From Paracentrotus lividus (taxonomy: Eukaryota; Echinodermata; Echinoidea; Camarodonta; Echinidae), in assembly GCA_940671915.1 (NCBI GenBank), contig CALNVZ010000641.1, forward strand, positions 35,504,634-35,568,633: DNA of 64,000 nucleotides. Direction: 5' to 3'. This document shows positions 33,241 to 45,993 of the stretch, in pieces (the stretch's first letter is position 1; the number at the start of each line of letters is the position of its first letter). Position numbers and translations under genes: made by a program. The notes below the pieces were generated by a model. The model had not been told where the DNA came from. It did not search any database and saw only the letters and a program-made list of their open reading frames with translations.

Positions 33241-34640
33241 AGGTCCTTTCCTCGACTAGTCAATATTTACGCTTATCACATGCATATCGCATAAAAACAT
33301 GTGAACGGCGTCTTCACAAGACTTGCGACAAGTTCACAATCTATGTCATTGTTTTGAGCATCAATTTATATGAATTGCATATTCTGATTACAACTTCAGC
33401 ACAATAATGTTATAAGCTTGCCCAAATGTGTATTTCCTCCATCTGGTCTGGAGAATCTATTAACTAACAACATCATTAAATTCATCAGATTCTTTCATCT
33501 CCACGAATAGATTGCTCAACCGAACGGACAATACCATTCAACTGGAGGGAAGTCTTCTTACGCGAGTTTTTGTGAGCTAATTTATTATTGCAGCCAGCTG
33601 TATAGATTTCTGCGCTTCTCAGCCGTATTTCCAACGTCACTTTGTTGCGTCTGGCCTCTTACATAATGGACGCGCCTTGTTTGATTACGATTTAATGCCG
33701 CACATTGGTATACGTTACCTTTACATTTTACATAGAGTAGGATTGATATGTGACAATTTTTGATGCCTTGAATGCATTGTCTATGAGGATGTGTGCATTA
33801 AGTATGTTTTAATTGATTAATCAATTGATTAAATTATTTTTGAAAAATCTTTTTCACATTTATCTAGAACCACATAAATACCCAAGAGAATGATATATCA
33901 CTCAACCCATAAGACCAATTGGCTGCAAAGATATAACGCAGCAAACAATAAGAAAGTAACAAAAATGGGAATTCCCTATACTTTAACACGTGCCTCAACC
34001 GTAGGATCCTCCACCCCTTACCGTACTCCGCTAAAAGTATCTTTGTATTAAAACTATGAGCATAAAGAAGCTGAAACTTCACAGACATGTAGTCTGATAA
34101 ATTATCTACAATACGAATTATTGCACAGCTTATGACTGTATATCATTTTCATGCTGGGTGAAAAAAATGTGATAATTTTCCCTCCAAAATGTAACACCTC
34201 CACCCTTTTACAATACCCCAACTTGTGAAACCAAATGACGAAATGTCTTTTTTAGTTGATGACCTTTTTTTGCGATGTAAGCCCATTCAACCACCATGGT
34301 CGACCGTTGTCATCATTTTCATGAAATAACCAGCCCTCGGACCCACCTACAACCCCCCAACTGACAGAAAAGCTTTGTACGAACTTGCTTTAACATATTT
34401 TTTTTTAGATTGAATCAGACCCCCTCCCATTTAAATACCACGGTCATTTTTCCTTCTAGATGTACAGCCGAAAACGGACACGATTTCCTCAAAATCAACT
34501 CAAAGGGGAAGAAACTTTAGACCAAGGTCGGATCGACTTCATAAGAAATGCATGTACTGCAACATGCACGCACAGATTTTTTGCCCTCTTTAAGATGGCG
34601 GCCGCCCGACCTTGGATTCATATCAATTTGAGGAAGTACG
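33241..34640. other. No gene seen
   Basis: Ordinary A+T-rich sequence without a convincing open frame or repeat pair. The phrase AAGATGGCGGCC near 34592 resembles a YY1-type site, but no gene start is visible with it. Confidence 0.4.
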
Positions 34641-34650
34641 CCCTCTAGTG

Positions 34651-34716
<66 letters not shown>
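34651..34716. repeat. (TA)n microsatellite
   Basis: About 33 dinucleotides with one interruption. Confidence 0.95.
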
Positions 34717-34720
<4 letters not shown>

Positions 34721-35155
34721 TCTATGTTCGCGATGTACAAGCGTGTGTGTTAGTGTGTGTGGATACTGTTTATGTGTATAAAGCACTGTATCGGTGCATG
34801 AGTGCATGCATGCAGTGTTCCGATCTCGAGATGTATTACTAGTATCATGGGTATAGGTACATTCTCGCTTACAAAGGAGGGGACAACCCCTCTTATCGGA
34901 ATTGTCGAATCATTGCCGATAAGAAATTGGCTCATTTTCGGGCGTTCTAGCTCTCAGTGGACCACTACGTAAGCGTTGCACATCGTTGGTATGAATGGGC
35001 AGCTTGCAAAGTTCGTTACCGCGTACGTATTTTGAAATTCCTCTACACTATAACGTACACCTTTACACTGCAACTTTATTCCATCAAATTATCTGATTGT
35101 AGCTAATTTCTTATAATTAGCATATTTTAGCTCAATAAAACAAGAAAGTTTTCAC

Positions 35156-35260
35156 GATTATAATAATAATAATAATAATAAGAGCTTCTTATATAGCGCC
35201 TGATATGAATCGATTTCATCTCTAAGCGCTTTACAATTACGATGTTGAGTTTTCCTCGAT
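35156..35260 (-). repeat. Short interspersed repeat end with (ATA)n
   Basis: An ATA run at 35159-35182 is followed by TTATATAGCGCC and CTAAGCGCTTTAC. A similar AAGCGCTATATAAATGCA phrase occurs near 22802 and 28034, and GGCGCTTTATAAATGC near 18651. This looks like a common short retroposed repeat; the family is not named with confidence. Confidence 0.5.
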
Positions 35261-36089
35261 AATCACAACCTCTGATTTTGTCACGCATCCAATACATAGC
35301 AACGGCGCACACGATTTCCCCCCATTTTCCTTTGTAATGTGTCCTTTAGCCATGATTCATTTGGACTGGGTACAGAGCCTGTAAACAGTTTCCGCAGAAA
35401 TATGAAATATTTTTCATGATTTTATTCATTGATGATCTACATCTCCCGAAATTTTCCCATTTTGGGGCCCTTTGATTGCCCCCCCCCCCAAAAAAAAAAA
35501 AAAACATAGCAAGGTCTATTATCCATTGCAATCAGAAACAAACGGGGATACGTCTCCTTTTTCATAATCTACAAAAAGGTCGACAATACTCTGGTAATTA
35601 ATAAAATATAACAACATTCATGACATATAAAAGACCCGTAAACCTGAATAATCCAAGAGTTTCAGCTATGTTGCAATACTTGTGGCAATTTATTTATTTT
35701 TATTTTATTTATTTCATTTCCAGGCAACAAAAATACATTATAAAACAATCATGACAAAACAACAGATTGAAACATAACAAAATATAGAGGGAAAAGAAGT
35801 GCATCAGCCAATGCCTGGGGATAGCCTAAAAGAATTTAAAATCCTGTCTGGAGGTTCTCCCTAAATTGGCTGATGCACGTGAAGACGATTACAAACATAT
35901 ATAACATACTTAAAACATAAATAGAGGAACATTAAGTAAGATAGAATTTATATTAAAATACTCAAATACTCAAAACCCTGTCAGTTAAATATTGATGGAG
36001 CTGCTCGGGAGTACAACTAAAAATAATCTCCCGGCCAACTCATGAGTAGAAAAATCTAATATGGGTACAGTAGACCTATGCAATATAAA

Positions 36090-36420
36090 TTTGGACAATA
36101 TGAATGATTAAGTTCCTAAAAGACAATATTATATAAGTTATCAGTAAAAAAAACATGATTAACCCAGTAACAATTACAATTTATATTCGGTCACTCCTTT
36201 TCTAATACAGATAGATAGAGAAGGAACAATATGAATAATTGAGTTCTTAAAAGACTATATTATATAAGTTCTCAGTCAACAACAACAAAAATGATTATCC
36301 CAGTAACAATTACAAAATAAGTTCGGTCACTCCTCTCCTAATACAGGTAAAGAAGGAACAGTCCAAAAAAAAAAAAAAAAAAAAAAAAAAATGATTAACC
36401 CAGTAACAATTACAAAAATA
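36090..36420 (-). repeat. Tandem ~130-bp repeats in LINE 3' region
   Basis: The phrase AACCCAGTAACAATTACAA or a close variant occurs near 36160, 36297 and 36397, and TCGGTCACTCC near 36187 and 36323. A long A run interrupts the last unit at 36364-36391. Confidence 0.75.
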
Positions 36421-36623
36421 TTTTGCCCTGTCTTTTGATATTGAGCATTAAAGTAATAACAATTTGAAATAGTACTCTGACGGATACTCTGACGGATAGT
36501 GAACGCTCATGTTCTGTATAAATGTGCGTTCGTACAAAAAATAAATCTAGTAGGCATTTTCAAGGGGAGGCATCTCAAAAAGAAAACTGCGAAGAACATT
36601 AAGGAATTGAGAGAAGCTGGTAT

Positions 36624-38672
36624 CTAGACATATATTACTGTCGGCTTCTTTGAGATGTTCAAAAAATCTAGGAAATACATGAAAAAGCATGAATACCTGA
36701 GGCTGTTGCACCTAGCCAATTCATGATTAAATATGAGAGTGTGGGTTCTCCTGTGACTTGGAGTGGGTAAAAACTGTTCCGGTATGTCATATGCTCTATG
36801 CAGGCATTTTACAACAAACGATATTGACAAGTAAACAAGACGGTTATATAGGGGTGGCAAATCCAAACGTGCCAAGCGTTCACCATATGTCAGAGTACTA
36901 GAGACCTCATATGGAAAGCAGAACCGAGTGAAGCGCCTTTGAACGCTCTCGACAGATGCTATTTGGTTTTTCTGATGCGGTAGCCAGACTGGACAACAGT
37001 ACTCAAGTACAGGTCTGCAGAGGGAACAGAACAATCTTTTGAGAATAACAGGATTTCTGGATGACACAACGCGACGGATAAAACCACAAAGCATAGAACA
37101 TCTTTTAGTAACCTGCTGGACATGGTTTTTCCAATTGAGATCATGTGACAAGGTAATTCCCAAGTATTTATATGATTTCACTATTTCCAAAGGGTTCTGA
37201 TCAATAAGGTACACATCATGTATTGGTTTGCGAGATCTGGTAACATGCATTACCTTACATTTAGTGGAATTTAAGACCATATCATTATTTACACACCACT
37301 GCACAATGTTATCAAGATCAACTTGAAGCATGTGGGAGTCATTTTCAGAGTAATTGTTGCGATACAGAATAGTGTCATTAGCATATTGAGGAAGAGGAGA
37401 TGATACAGTGTCTGGTAAATCTGCTGTGAAAAGATTAAATAGAATTGGCCCAATTACGGAACCCTGAGGTACTCCAGAAGAAACGTGTGTCCAATTGGAC
37501 ATCGCTCCTTCAAAGAGGACACATCGCTTTCGGTTCAGCAAAAAAGACTGTATCCAATGTAAAACATTGCCACATATGCCAAAACTATGGAGTTTGTTTA
37601 TGAGTTTGGAATGGTTTACCTTCTCAAAGGCCTTGGACCAGTCCAAAAAGATTGCGTCTATTCGAGGCGGTTTGGGCTGGTCCAAGGCTCTTGCCCAATT
37701 AGAGAAGAGTGAGACAGCTTGAGTTGTGCATGAACGTTTGGGAAGGAAGCCATGCTGTGAGTCAGGGATAATCTTGTAGGTTTGTGAGTGGAATAGGAGT
37801 TTTGAAACTATCAAACGTTCAAGTATTTTACATGGCATCGAACAAAGTGATATTGGTCGATAGTTTTCAATCCGACTTTTGACCCCGCTCTTGTGAAGTG
37901 GGGTCACATAGGCTTCACGCCAGGATCTGGGAGTAGACCCCAATTGCAGACTTAGATTAAAGATCCTTGCAAGAATTGGAGCAATTGAATGATCGGCAAG
38001 TTTAAGAAAATTCGGAGAAATACCGTCAGGACCTGGGGGTTTGTTAGATTTTAACTTCATTATTTCCTTCAGGACTCCTTCATCTACATGAATATCGGTC
38101 AGGGGGGACATTCCCAAACGTGACATGCACATATCAACATCATTACTACAATGTGCTACATTTGGTGCAGTAAAGTTACTTGTAAAATGATTATTGAAAG
38201 CCTGAGCTATCAGAAATGGAGTTTCCACACATGCATCATTATATGTAAATGAAGAGACATTTGTGTTCTTTTTCTGAGACTTAATGAAAGACCAAAAACG
38301 TTTAGGATCTTGAGACGAGTTAAGTGCCAACGATTGTAGATAGTCATTATATGAGTGTTTAGTTAGTTGGTTCATCTCTTTGTTTAGTTTTTGGAACTTT
38401 TCCCACAATGATCTCTTGTGTTTCATCGAAACTGCTTTATTATAGGCGCGTTTCTTTTTGCGTGAGAGACGAACAATTTCCGCAGTGATCCAGAGTTTTC
38501 GACGACGACCTTTCGCTTGTGCAGTTGGGACTACATCTTTCACTGCTGCATGAAGTAGCATAGTAAAATTTTCCCAAGTGGAATTAATATCATTCTCATC
38601 AACAAAAAGATCCCATGGAATTGCATTAATGGTGTATTGGAAATCATGTTGATCCGCTTTGTGAAACTGCAA
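36624..38672 (-). pseudogene. LINE reverse transcriptase, catalytic box mutated
   Basis: The 682-codon frame contains the linker after the endonuclease (to ~residue 200), then PPGPDGISP (~212), NYRPISLCS (~270), QHGFLPKRSC (~306), FLDWSKAFEKVNH (~342), SGVPQGSVIGP (~399) and the thumb text KYLGITLSHDLNWKNH (~520). The catalytic box reads YANDTILY (~430) where YADD is expected, so one of the two metal-binding aspartates is Asn and the enzyme should be inactive. The last residues run out of frame relative to the conserved C-terminus. The first Met is internal to the original protein: endonuclease text continues upstream at 38721-38906 in another frame. Confidence 0.9.
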
Positions 38673-38720
38673 AAATGAGCGAGGTAGAATTTGTGATCTA
38701 TTACAAGTACTAATATTAAA

Positions 38721-38910
38721 TTAAACTGAATCATGATAGCTCTTACCAATTCCCGGACCGCGTCGTATGTTACATACTAGATCTGGATTATTACAGAACA
38801 CAAGATCGAGGACAGAATCACGTTGATTGTTTCCTTGTCTGGTTGGAAACTGCACTAGTTGCGACAGACCAAAAGATGCTGTGACATCCATACCAAACAA
38901 AACCACAGCC
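38721..38910 (-). pseudogene. LINE endonuclease C-terminal fragment
   Basis: On the minus strand the text GLSQLVQFPTRQGN and LDLVFCNNPDLV is the standard late APE-endonuclease region (Q-x-P-TR...LDL). A frame change separates it from the reverse transcriptase frame near 38720. The domain start is missing. Confidence 0.8.
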
Positions 38911-38915
38911 AGGTT

Positions 38916-39696
38916 ACTTAGTCTGCCTTATTTTGCCTGGCGTCCCCCCCCCCCACCCCGCGCGGCATGTGGAGACTGGTTAGGTATCCTGCGCAGGTAA
39001 CGCAGGTAATCTTACTGACGAACTGTACCCACCCCCAAAGGTGTGGCTTTCTTGTTCCCTTCTTTGATGCCTCTCTTATCATGTGATAAGGTTGAATGCG
39101 TCCTGCAATTGATTGAGACGGTATTACCCTCCTGATGATCTTGAATCGGGACTTATCCCCGTTACAGATGGGCGAATATGTAAGTAATGTTAACATATTT
39201 ACAATCGATCATCAAGTGAGGGTATAAGGAATTTCTATTTTTATTACTTTTCAATTTATTCTTTGTTGCGTTATAGTTTTGCATCCAACCGATCTATATC
39301 CTTGTTGTCATAGTCATTCTTTTCAAAATAAATTTAACTGATTTGAAATAAATGAGAAGAAATTTTTGAGAAGATGTCAGTTAATGAATTAAGTAATCAA
39401 TTAAAAAATACTTCATGCACCCACTATCATACACAAAGTATGTCAGCTACCAAAGATTCCACCAAAAAAATCATCAAAAATATTAATACACTTTTATATA
39501 CATTATAATCTCAAATAAAAGCACAGTCAAATATTTCTTCTTTATCATAAAATAATTCTTATATCAGAAAATTTATTAAGCAATTGATTCATTAATTCAT
39601 AGTTACTTTCATGACATTAAACAAAATGTTGCTTGTTGGGAATTCAATTATACATGCTTGGAGGAAAGCTTTCCTCCATGGCACGGGTTACTGTAT
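38916..39696. other. No gene seen
   Basis: Starts with a C-rich run (38945-38958). A minus-strand 92-codon open frame (38918-39196) has no recognisable domain. The remainder is A+T rich. Confidence 0.4.
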
Positions 39697-39798
39697 ACCA
39701 TCTAAACTTACTGAACTTACTGAAGGGCCGCACATTCCATCTTGGTAGTGTACCGAAGTGGATTGTAGTGCGGCAAGGGTGAGGGGGGCTATTCGCCC

Positions 39799-40068
39799 TT
39801 AGTAACCCAAAAATGACTTTATTTCTGTTTTAAAACTGTTTAGTGATGGTGCCTGTACTGCTGAGGAAGGGATATTGTTCCCGTCTTGGATGACCCTTTG
39901 ACTGAACGAGTACTTCTTGGCATCAACTCTCATGTGTTTCTGGATTTTCAGCGAGTGTCCTCTTGTACTCTGATGTGTGGCAAGTTGGAAGATTTCTCGT
40001 GGGTTAATTTTGTCCATGTTGTTGAAGATTTTGTAGACTTGAATTAGATCTGCTCTTCTGTGTCTCAC
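39799..40068 (-). pseudogene. CR1 LINE C-terminal segment
   Basis: Reads RHRRADLIQVYKIFN and later FSQRVIQDGNNIP, the typical CR1 tail after the reverse transcriptase thumb (compare the family text 'RR.RGDLI..YK'). It is out of frame with the upstream 40065-42552 frame by one base at a CTAAAGTGA overlap, so the LINE protein ends early. Confidence 0.85.
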
Positions 40069-42552
40069 TTTAGTGTAGTGAGGTTCAGTTTCTTCAGTCT
40101 CTCTTCATATGTAAGGTGTCGAATGCAAGAAACAGTCTTGGTAGTCCGTCTCTGCACTCCTTCCAACAGTTTGATGTCTTTCTGGAGGCGGGGTCTCCAT
40201 GCTTGGATACAGTAGTCAAGGTGGGGTCTGATCAACGACTTATAGAGTTGTGTGATTATTTCAGGACTCCTATATCGAAACGAGCGTTTGACCATACCAA
40301 GTGTTTGGTTTGCTTTCTTTGTTGCTACTGCACACTGCTTTGCCACTTTTAAGTCATATGTTATCCACACCCCAAGATCTTTTTCTTTTGTTGTACACCT
40401 GAGTATTTGTCCGTTCATTTGGTATTCATGTTTGGGGTTATTATGACCAATATGCATCACAGAACACTTGTCGATATTGAATTTCATTCTCCATGTGTCT
40501 GACCACTCTATAAGTTTGTTCAAGTCTTCTTGCAATCTCTGTATGTCTTGGTCATCAGCGACTGGGTTGGACAGCTTAGTGTCGTCTGCAAACTTGCTGA
40601 CTATACAGGTAGTTGCGTCCTCTAGGTCATTCATAAATATTAGGAAGCGCAGAGGGCCTAGGACCGAACCTTGAACAACAGAACTTCGTACTTCACTTTC
40701 ATCTGACTTTGCTCCTTGCACAACAACACTCTGTGTTCTATTTGTTAACCAGGCTTGGATCCATGCAAGTACTTGTCCTTCAATTCCATGTGCTTTCAAT
40801 TTCTCTAGTAGCCTTCTGTGGGGGACTTTATCAAAAGCTTTAGCTAGGTCAAGATAGATAACGTCGATTGGCAAGCCACTGGCTACATACTTGGTTAACA
40901 TGTCCATATGCAAGATGAGGTTAGTTGTACATGACCTTCCTTTCAAGAATCCATGCTGTGTGTCTTTGATGAGCCGATACTTCTCGAGATGGTCGTTAAT
41001 GTGATTACGGATAATCTTTTCAAGTGTCTTGCATACTACCGATGTTAAGCTGATTGGGCGGTAATTTCCTGCCTGAGATCTGTCTCCCTTTTTGAAAATC
41101 GGCGTTATGTTTGCTGTCCTCCATATCTCCGGCACACTACTTTCTTCAAGAGATGAATTGAATATCAAGGCAAGCGGTTTCGAAAGTTCCTGTGCTAATT
41201 CTTTTAAGAGTTTTGGTGCTATATCATCTGGCCTGGCCGCCTTTGATGGATCCAGCTCTTGCAGGTGTTTTTCTACCTCTTCTGGTGTCACTGTGATATC
41301 TGAGAGTTTTGATTCATCCCCAAACTGAAAAACATTCCTTGCAGGTGGTGGGTTGTCAAATTCTTCTGTGAATACTGAAGTAAAGAATTTATTGAGTTCC
41401 TCTGCTGTCTCTTTTCCTGGTGGTATGATGTCACCATTCTCATACTTCAGAGGGCCAATGGCATCTTTGACTTTCCTCTTCGACCTTGTGTAAGAATAGA
41501 AGCTCTTGGGGTTTTGCTTTATATCATTTGCAATCCTTTTCTCAAAGTTGAATTTAGCTTCCCGAATTTTTTTCTTAGCTGCTTTTTCACATGACTTGTA
41601 AAACTGGTGGTCCTTTTCGCTTTCAGACACTTTATACTTTGTCCATGCTTTTCTCTTTTTCCTGATTGCTTTCATTGTAGCACGAGTCATCCATTTAGCT
41701 TTTGTTTGGTAAGTCTTTTTTGTAGGTACATATTTATCGACTAGGATGCTTAGTTCATCATGGAATATTGTCCATGCTTGTTGCGTGTTACAGCCTACAA
41801 ATTCTTCTTCCCACTTAATACTATCTAGTCTCTTTCTCATGGCATCGTAGTCACCTTTATTGTAGTTCTTGGTGTATGATATTGTCTCAAGTTGCAAACT
41901 GCAAATCATATTATACTCTATGATACTGTGATCACTGTTTCCTAATTTATCGGTAACCAGTAGGTCTTCAATCATATTAGGCTCAGATGTTAGCACCAAG
42001 TCTAGTATCGAGTTACCTCTTGTTGGTGTCTTGACATGTTTTGTCCAAAGATTTCCCTGAACAATTTCCAGAAATTGTTCTCCTTCCTTTGAAGATTGAA
42101 GCAACTCCCAGTTTATTTCTCTGAAGTTGAAGTCTCCCATTACCACAGCTTCTTGTTTCCCAGCTTTCTCATGATATCTGTACATTTTGATGACATCTTC
42201 ATCTGAGACGGAAGGGGTCTTGTATACTACTCCTATCAATAGTTTATCACTAGTTGTTGTTCGTTTTGTCACTTGTTCGCTTTTCTCTGTCCCAATATTA
42301 CACAACTCGACCCATACTGATTCTTGGAATTCGAAGTCATCTCTTCGTATCACATCAATATTGTCTCTAACATAAAGTGCTGCTCCTCCACATCTAACAG
42401 TTTCACTTTTCCTATCTGCTCTAAAGATGTTGTAACCTGGTAATTGTATTTCAGCATCACTGATATCGCTATCAAGCCACGTTTCTACGATTCCTATAAG
42501 GTCTGGTTTTTCATTTTGAACTCTACATCCCAGTTCATCAAATTTATTAACA
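40065..42552 (-). pseudogene. CR1 LINE endonuclease and reverse transcriptase
   Basis: Begins in frame at NKFDELG, directly after the inserted transposon; an upstream Met at 42680 belongs to the transposon. Counted from that Met: endonuclease ETWLDSD (~66), GDFNF (~182), SDHS (~249); reverse transcriptase GNYRPISL (~538), YLDLAKAFDKV (~609), a variant SSVVQGSVLGP (~666, consensus SGVPQG), intact FADDTKL (~697), then EKDLGVWITYDLK. The AARPDD motif departs from the usual AxGPD. These changes may impair activity. The protein would nick target DNA and copy the LINE RNA. It ends at a stop at 40065, where the remaining tail is one frame away. Confidence 0.9.
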
Positions 42553-45159
42553 GGGCGATTCCATACGTGTCGTACGGGACATTTAGAGAACATTTGACAG
42601 CTTTTCGACAATAAAAAACAAAAAATATTCCAGTAACTGATGGTCATTCTCAAATGCCACCAGAAAGGTAAAAGAACCAAGACTTGATTTGACTTGAATA
42701 CAAATCCTGTAAACTAGAGATTGAAAATAGTAATGTGTCGTACGGGACGCAGAAAAGTGACTTTTTTGGAAGCCTTAAGTGTGTGTTCAAAAGTTTGTGA
42801 GTTGCACAGGAAATTTAAATCAAAACTGGACTTAATTTGATCTTCAGTTACCAAAGAACAGATAAATAAAAACATTTTTGCAAAATAAGCATTAACGAAT
42901 AAATAGAGCAAATTATAGTTTTCAAGAACATTGTGGCGTACGGGACATGCAAAATGTGTCGTACGGGACATCTCTGAATGAGGGCTATACTTTCTTAATT
43001 TTTGTCTTGATTACTTCTAAAATCAATTAATTTGTCTGATAATAATGACAATCCTATGAAACTAAAGGGCAGTTATCATGTTAGAAAGCACTATAATTCT
43101 TGAATAATTCTGTCAATATATCATGAATAATATAGTGTGTTGTACGGGACACTATTGACGTGTCATACCGGCCAGCCTGTATAACATTGGACTTTATGTC
43201 AATAAAAAACAAAGCATTACCCCAAATTTCTCTTTTGTATCCGTAACAAGGCATGCAGGACAATCAGTGGCGTATCTGAGGGGGAGGGGGCAGGTGGCCC
43301 CGGGGGCACTTTAAGGGCGCAAAACATGAAAAGGAATAAAAGGAAGAGGAATGAAGAGAAGGGGATGCATACCCAAACTTGAAAAGTAGGAATGGCAAGT
43401 GACAAGTGATGATAATACCAATAACATTACTTGTCACTTGTTTTCTGAAATTCATGCAAATTTTAGCCCACAACAAGATCTACTGAATACCTTATACACG
43501 AATAACTCATTTAAAAAAAAAAAAAAAAATTTGCACAGATGTTCTCAAAGCATATGTCTGGGGAATGTATGGATTTGAATTTCAAAAAAATTCTTATTTT
43601 TTTGATGATTTTTTTAAAGTTTTTAAAAATTGTTTTAGCTAATTATATATGCATGACATTATTACCACAAAACTGAAACTTCCTTTAAAATTCTAATCCA
43701 TGCATTCCCCAGAGACATATTTCACCAATAAGTATGCAAGGTATAACGAGTAACAGACATTTGATTCTTGAGATGTTTTGTTTTGCGGAAAAGGGCCAAT
43801 TTGCATAAATTATGCTAATCAGGCATTTAGGTGATTTGTTTTCGTCCATAAGATTCTTTGATATATAACCTTTGTACTAATATATGGTTTTGGGGGGTTA
43901 TTTTTTTTTCATTTCTTCGGAAATGAGCCCAATAGAAGTGTAACAATTTACCCCCCCCCCCCCCCCATAAGCCGATATAGATAATTGAAAATAAATTAAT
44001 AATATAAATTATATAAAATTAGAAATAAAAAAAAAGTTTGGCAAGAATCCAGATCACTTCACATACAGTCCAATATATCTTAAGACACATATGAGAATTG
44101 TATTGTCTATCATAATTAATGAATGGTAAAAGGAAAGTACTAAAGTTTCTGCCCATTCCAGATAATGTTGTGGGGTTTTTTTTTCCTTCATTTTCTTTTA
44201 AGAAGATAAGTCCTAACTCTGTCAAACTTTACTGTATTTCATGAACCAACTTGGAATACAGGTGGACTTTCCATAATTATACCAATAACAGAAAAGGAGT
44301 GGTATGAAAAAAAGGTAAGCATCAATTAGTACCCTGTGTCTAAAAGCTTTGACCAGTGAAAATCACCAGTACAGCTGAAGGCTTTCACAATAGAATACAT
44401 GTATTTGAAGTCAGTTAATATGGTGGGAATCACATATTTCATGTTCACTAGAGATAAACAAAGGCCTATTCAATTTCAATTAATGTCACTTCAACGTGTT
44501 TCAATTCAAATAGACCTACTTAAAGAGTTTGTGGACTTTGTAGTAATCCAAACACTCCAATGAAATGCAATATATATTGTGTGGCGTACGGGACATGTCC
44601 CGTACGACACATTGTGTGTCGTACGGGACAACTTTAAAATGCCATTTATTGAAAAATGAAGGGCGGATTTTCTATCCTAATAGGATCAATTGATTACCCA
44701 TGGGTGAAAGATAGAGCAACTGAAATAGCAAGATTGCAACATCAAAATCAAAAGTGGGTTCAAAACTTTTGTATTTCCATGTGTCGTACGGGACATTGCC
44801 AAAAATAGGTTCGGAATAATCATTATTCACCCCATTAAGCCTCATAAAATGTTTTTTAAATTATTTGGAGCCATCCAAGATACATTAATCCACTGACTTG
44901 TACTACTTTTTAATATTCTTGCGCTCTTTCTATAGTGGTTTGAAGCAGTTTTTGTAATCGACCTGTTAATCAGTAAGATTTATGAAAATTGAAAATTCCA
45001 CCATTTTCTCCCCCAAAAATCCATTTCCGACTTCGCTTTTGAAAAAACTTGTAATTTCCATAAAGTTTAGGTATCAGAGTAAAATATTACACTACTTATG
45101 ATTAGTTGAAAGAATATTTTAATTTTGCCATTTTTTCAAGTTCTAGAGTGGAATCGCCC
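42553..45159. mobile_element. Word-array element, family C (2.6 kb), nested in CR1
   Basis: The ends are GGGCGATTCCA and its inverse. The flanking direct repeat is AACA (42549-42552 and 45160-45163), TGTT in the LINE's sense. Without it the LINE reads on in frame (ARSIV then NKFDEL). Inside, the word GTGTCGTACGGGACAT or close variants occurs near 42574, 42732, 42931, 42954, 43137, 44614 and 44782, plus an inverted pair at 44581-44610. The longest open frames are under 90 codons. A 4-bp target fits several superfamilies (Sola, Ginger, Academ, Chapaev), and none can be chosen. Confidence 0.85.
44581..44630. repeat. Word cluster with palindrome, family C
   Basis: GTGGCGTACGGGACAT and ATGTCCCGTACGACAC overlap head to head, followed four bases later by a third forward word. 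Confidence 0.9.
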
Positions 45160-45993
45160 AACAATGCTTCTCGCGTTGGTAAAAATGCACTTCAAATTTG
45201 TTTGTTTTGGGTGCTTAGATTCTCCGTACTTGGGTGATAGTCTATCACTGCTTCCCTGGTTGTATTCAGGTCTCGTTGGGTGTCTTTCCTCAACAGTTTC
45301 TTTCTGATGTTCACTCTGTAACTTTGGAGTCTCTTCTAAAAAGTGATGGCTTTTCACTTGAGTTCCATGACGGATTTCTTCTTTGGTAATAGTTCTTTCG
45401 GATACTGTTGGCTGATTTTCCTCAACAATTTCTTTCCGAGTTCCAACATAAATTTTTGAAGACTCGTCTGCACAGTGATGACTTTCCTTCTGAGCTTTTT
45501 GGCCCGCTTCTTGTAAATCAAAAGGTGTGCTGGGTGTTCTGGTTTTATTTACAGTGCTGTGTTCCAAATCAGTGTTTACATATCTGCTCCGTTCTTTAGC
45601 GAGTCGGGAATCGGGATGTATGTCACAATTTTCCCTCTCGCTATTTTCAAGTTTTTTTCTCCTTTTTTCCTTCTTTTTTGGAATTTCACTAGATCCTTGT
45701 GTACCATATTTAGTAATGATAGTAAACAATTCATCTGTAAGGCCTCCACATATTTGGTGATAATAGGTTTTGCATATGTCACATCGTATCACAGCTGAAA
45801 TGTTTACTACCTTGTCACAAGTCCCACATTTTTCTATCTCCAAGTTTGATGATTTAGTACCACTGAAATGTTTTTGTAGTTCACTTCCCTGCTTGATAAA
45901 GGTGTACCTTAATGGTGTACGCTTATCAGAACTTGTTTCACTTTCACTCGAACTTGCTTCCTCATTGACATTGCCTTGTATAACATCCGCCAT
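45160..45993 (-). pseudogene. CR1 LINE N-terminal region with PHD-like finger
   Basis: Starts MADVIQGN. An acidic, Ser-rich start (1-25) precedes a zinc-finger-like block C56-x2-C59, C71-x2-C74, H79-x2-C82, resembling the first part of a PHD finger; the usual final Cys pair is not seen. A basic patch KKKEKRRKK (~106-114) and a long polar linker follow, then the endonuclease start NLKCIFTNARSIV, where the transposon cuts in. PHD fingers are known in CR1 ORF1 proteins. Here the finger and endonuclease share one frame, which suggests a single-ORF arrangement or a loss of the ORF1 stop. The translation beyond ARSIV is transposon sequence. Confidence 0.8.

Larger units (their letters stand above)
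35690..38915 (-). mobile_element. 5'-truncated Jockey-group LINE (~3.2 kb)
   Basis: Minus strand. The endonuclease end fragment and reverse transcriptase are followed by a ~930-bp 3' region and a tail of AAATAAAT-type repeats (35690-35722). The 5' edge at about 38915 falls inside the endonuclease domain, as expected for incomplete target-primed reverse transcription. The 3' region contains tandem ~130-bp repeats. Frameshifts and a catalytic substitution make it immobile. Confidence 0.85.

Noticed and set aside
38918-39196. A 92-codon minus-strand open frame next to the LINE
   Set aside because: It is not a continuation of the endonuclease and resembles nothing known to me.
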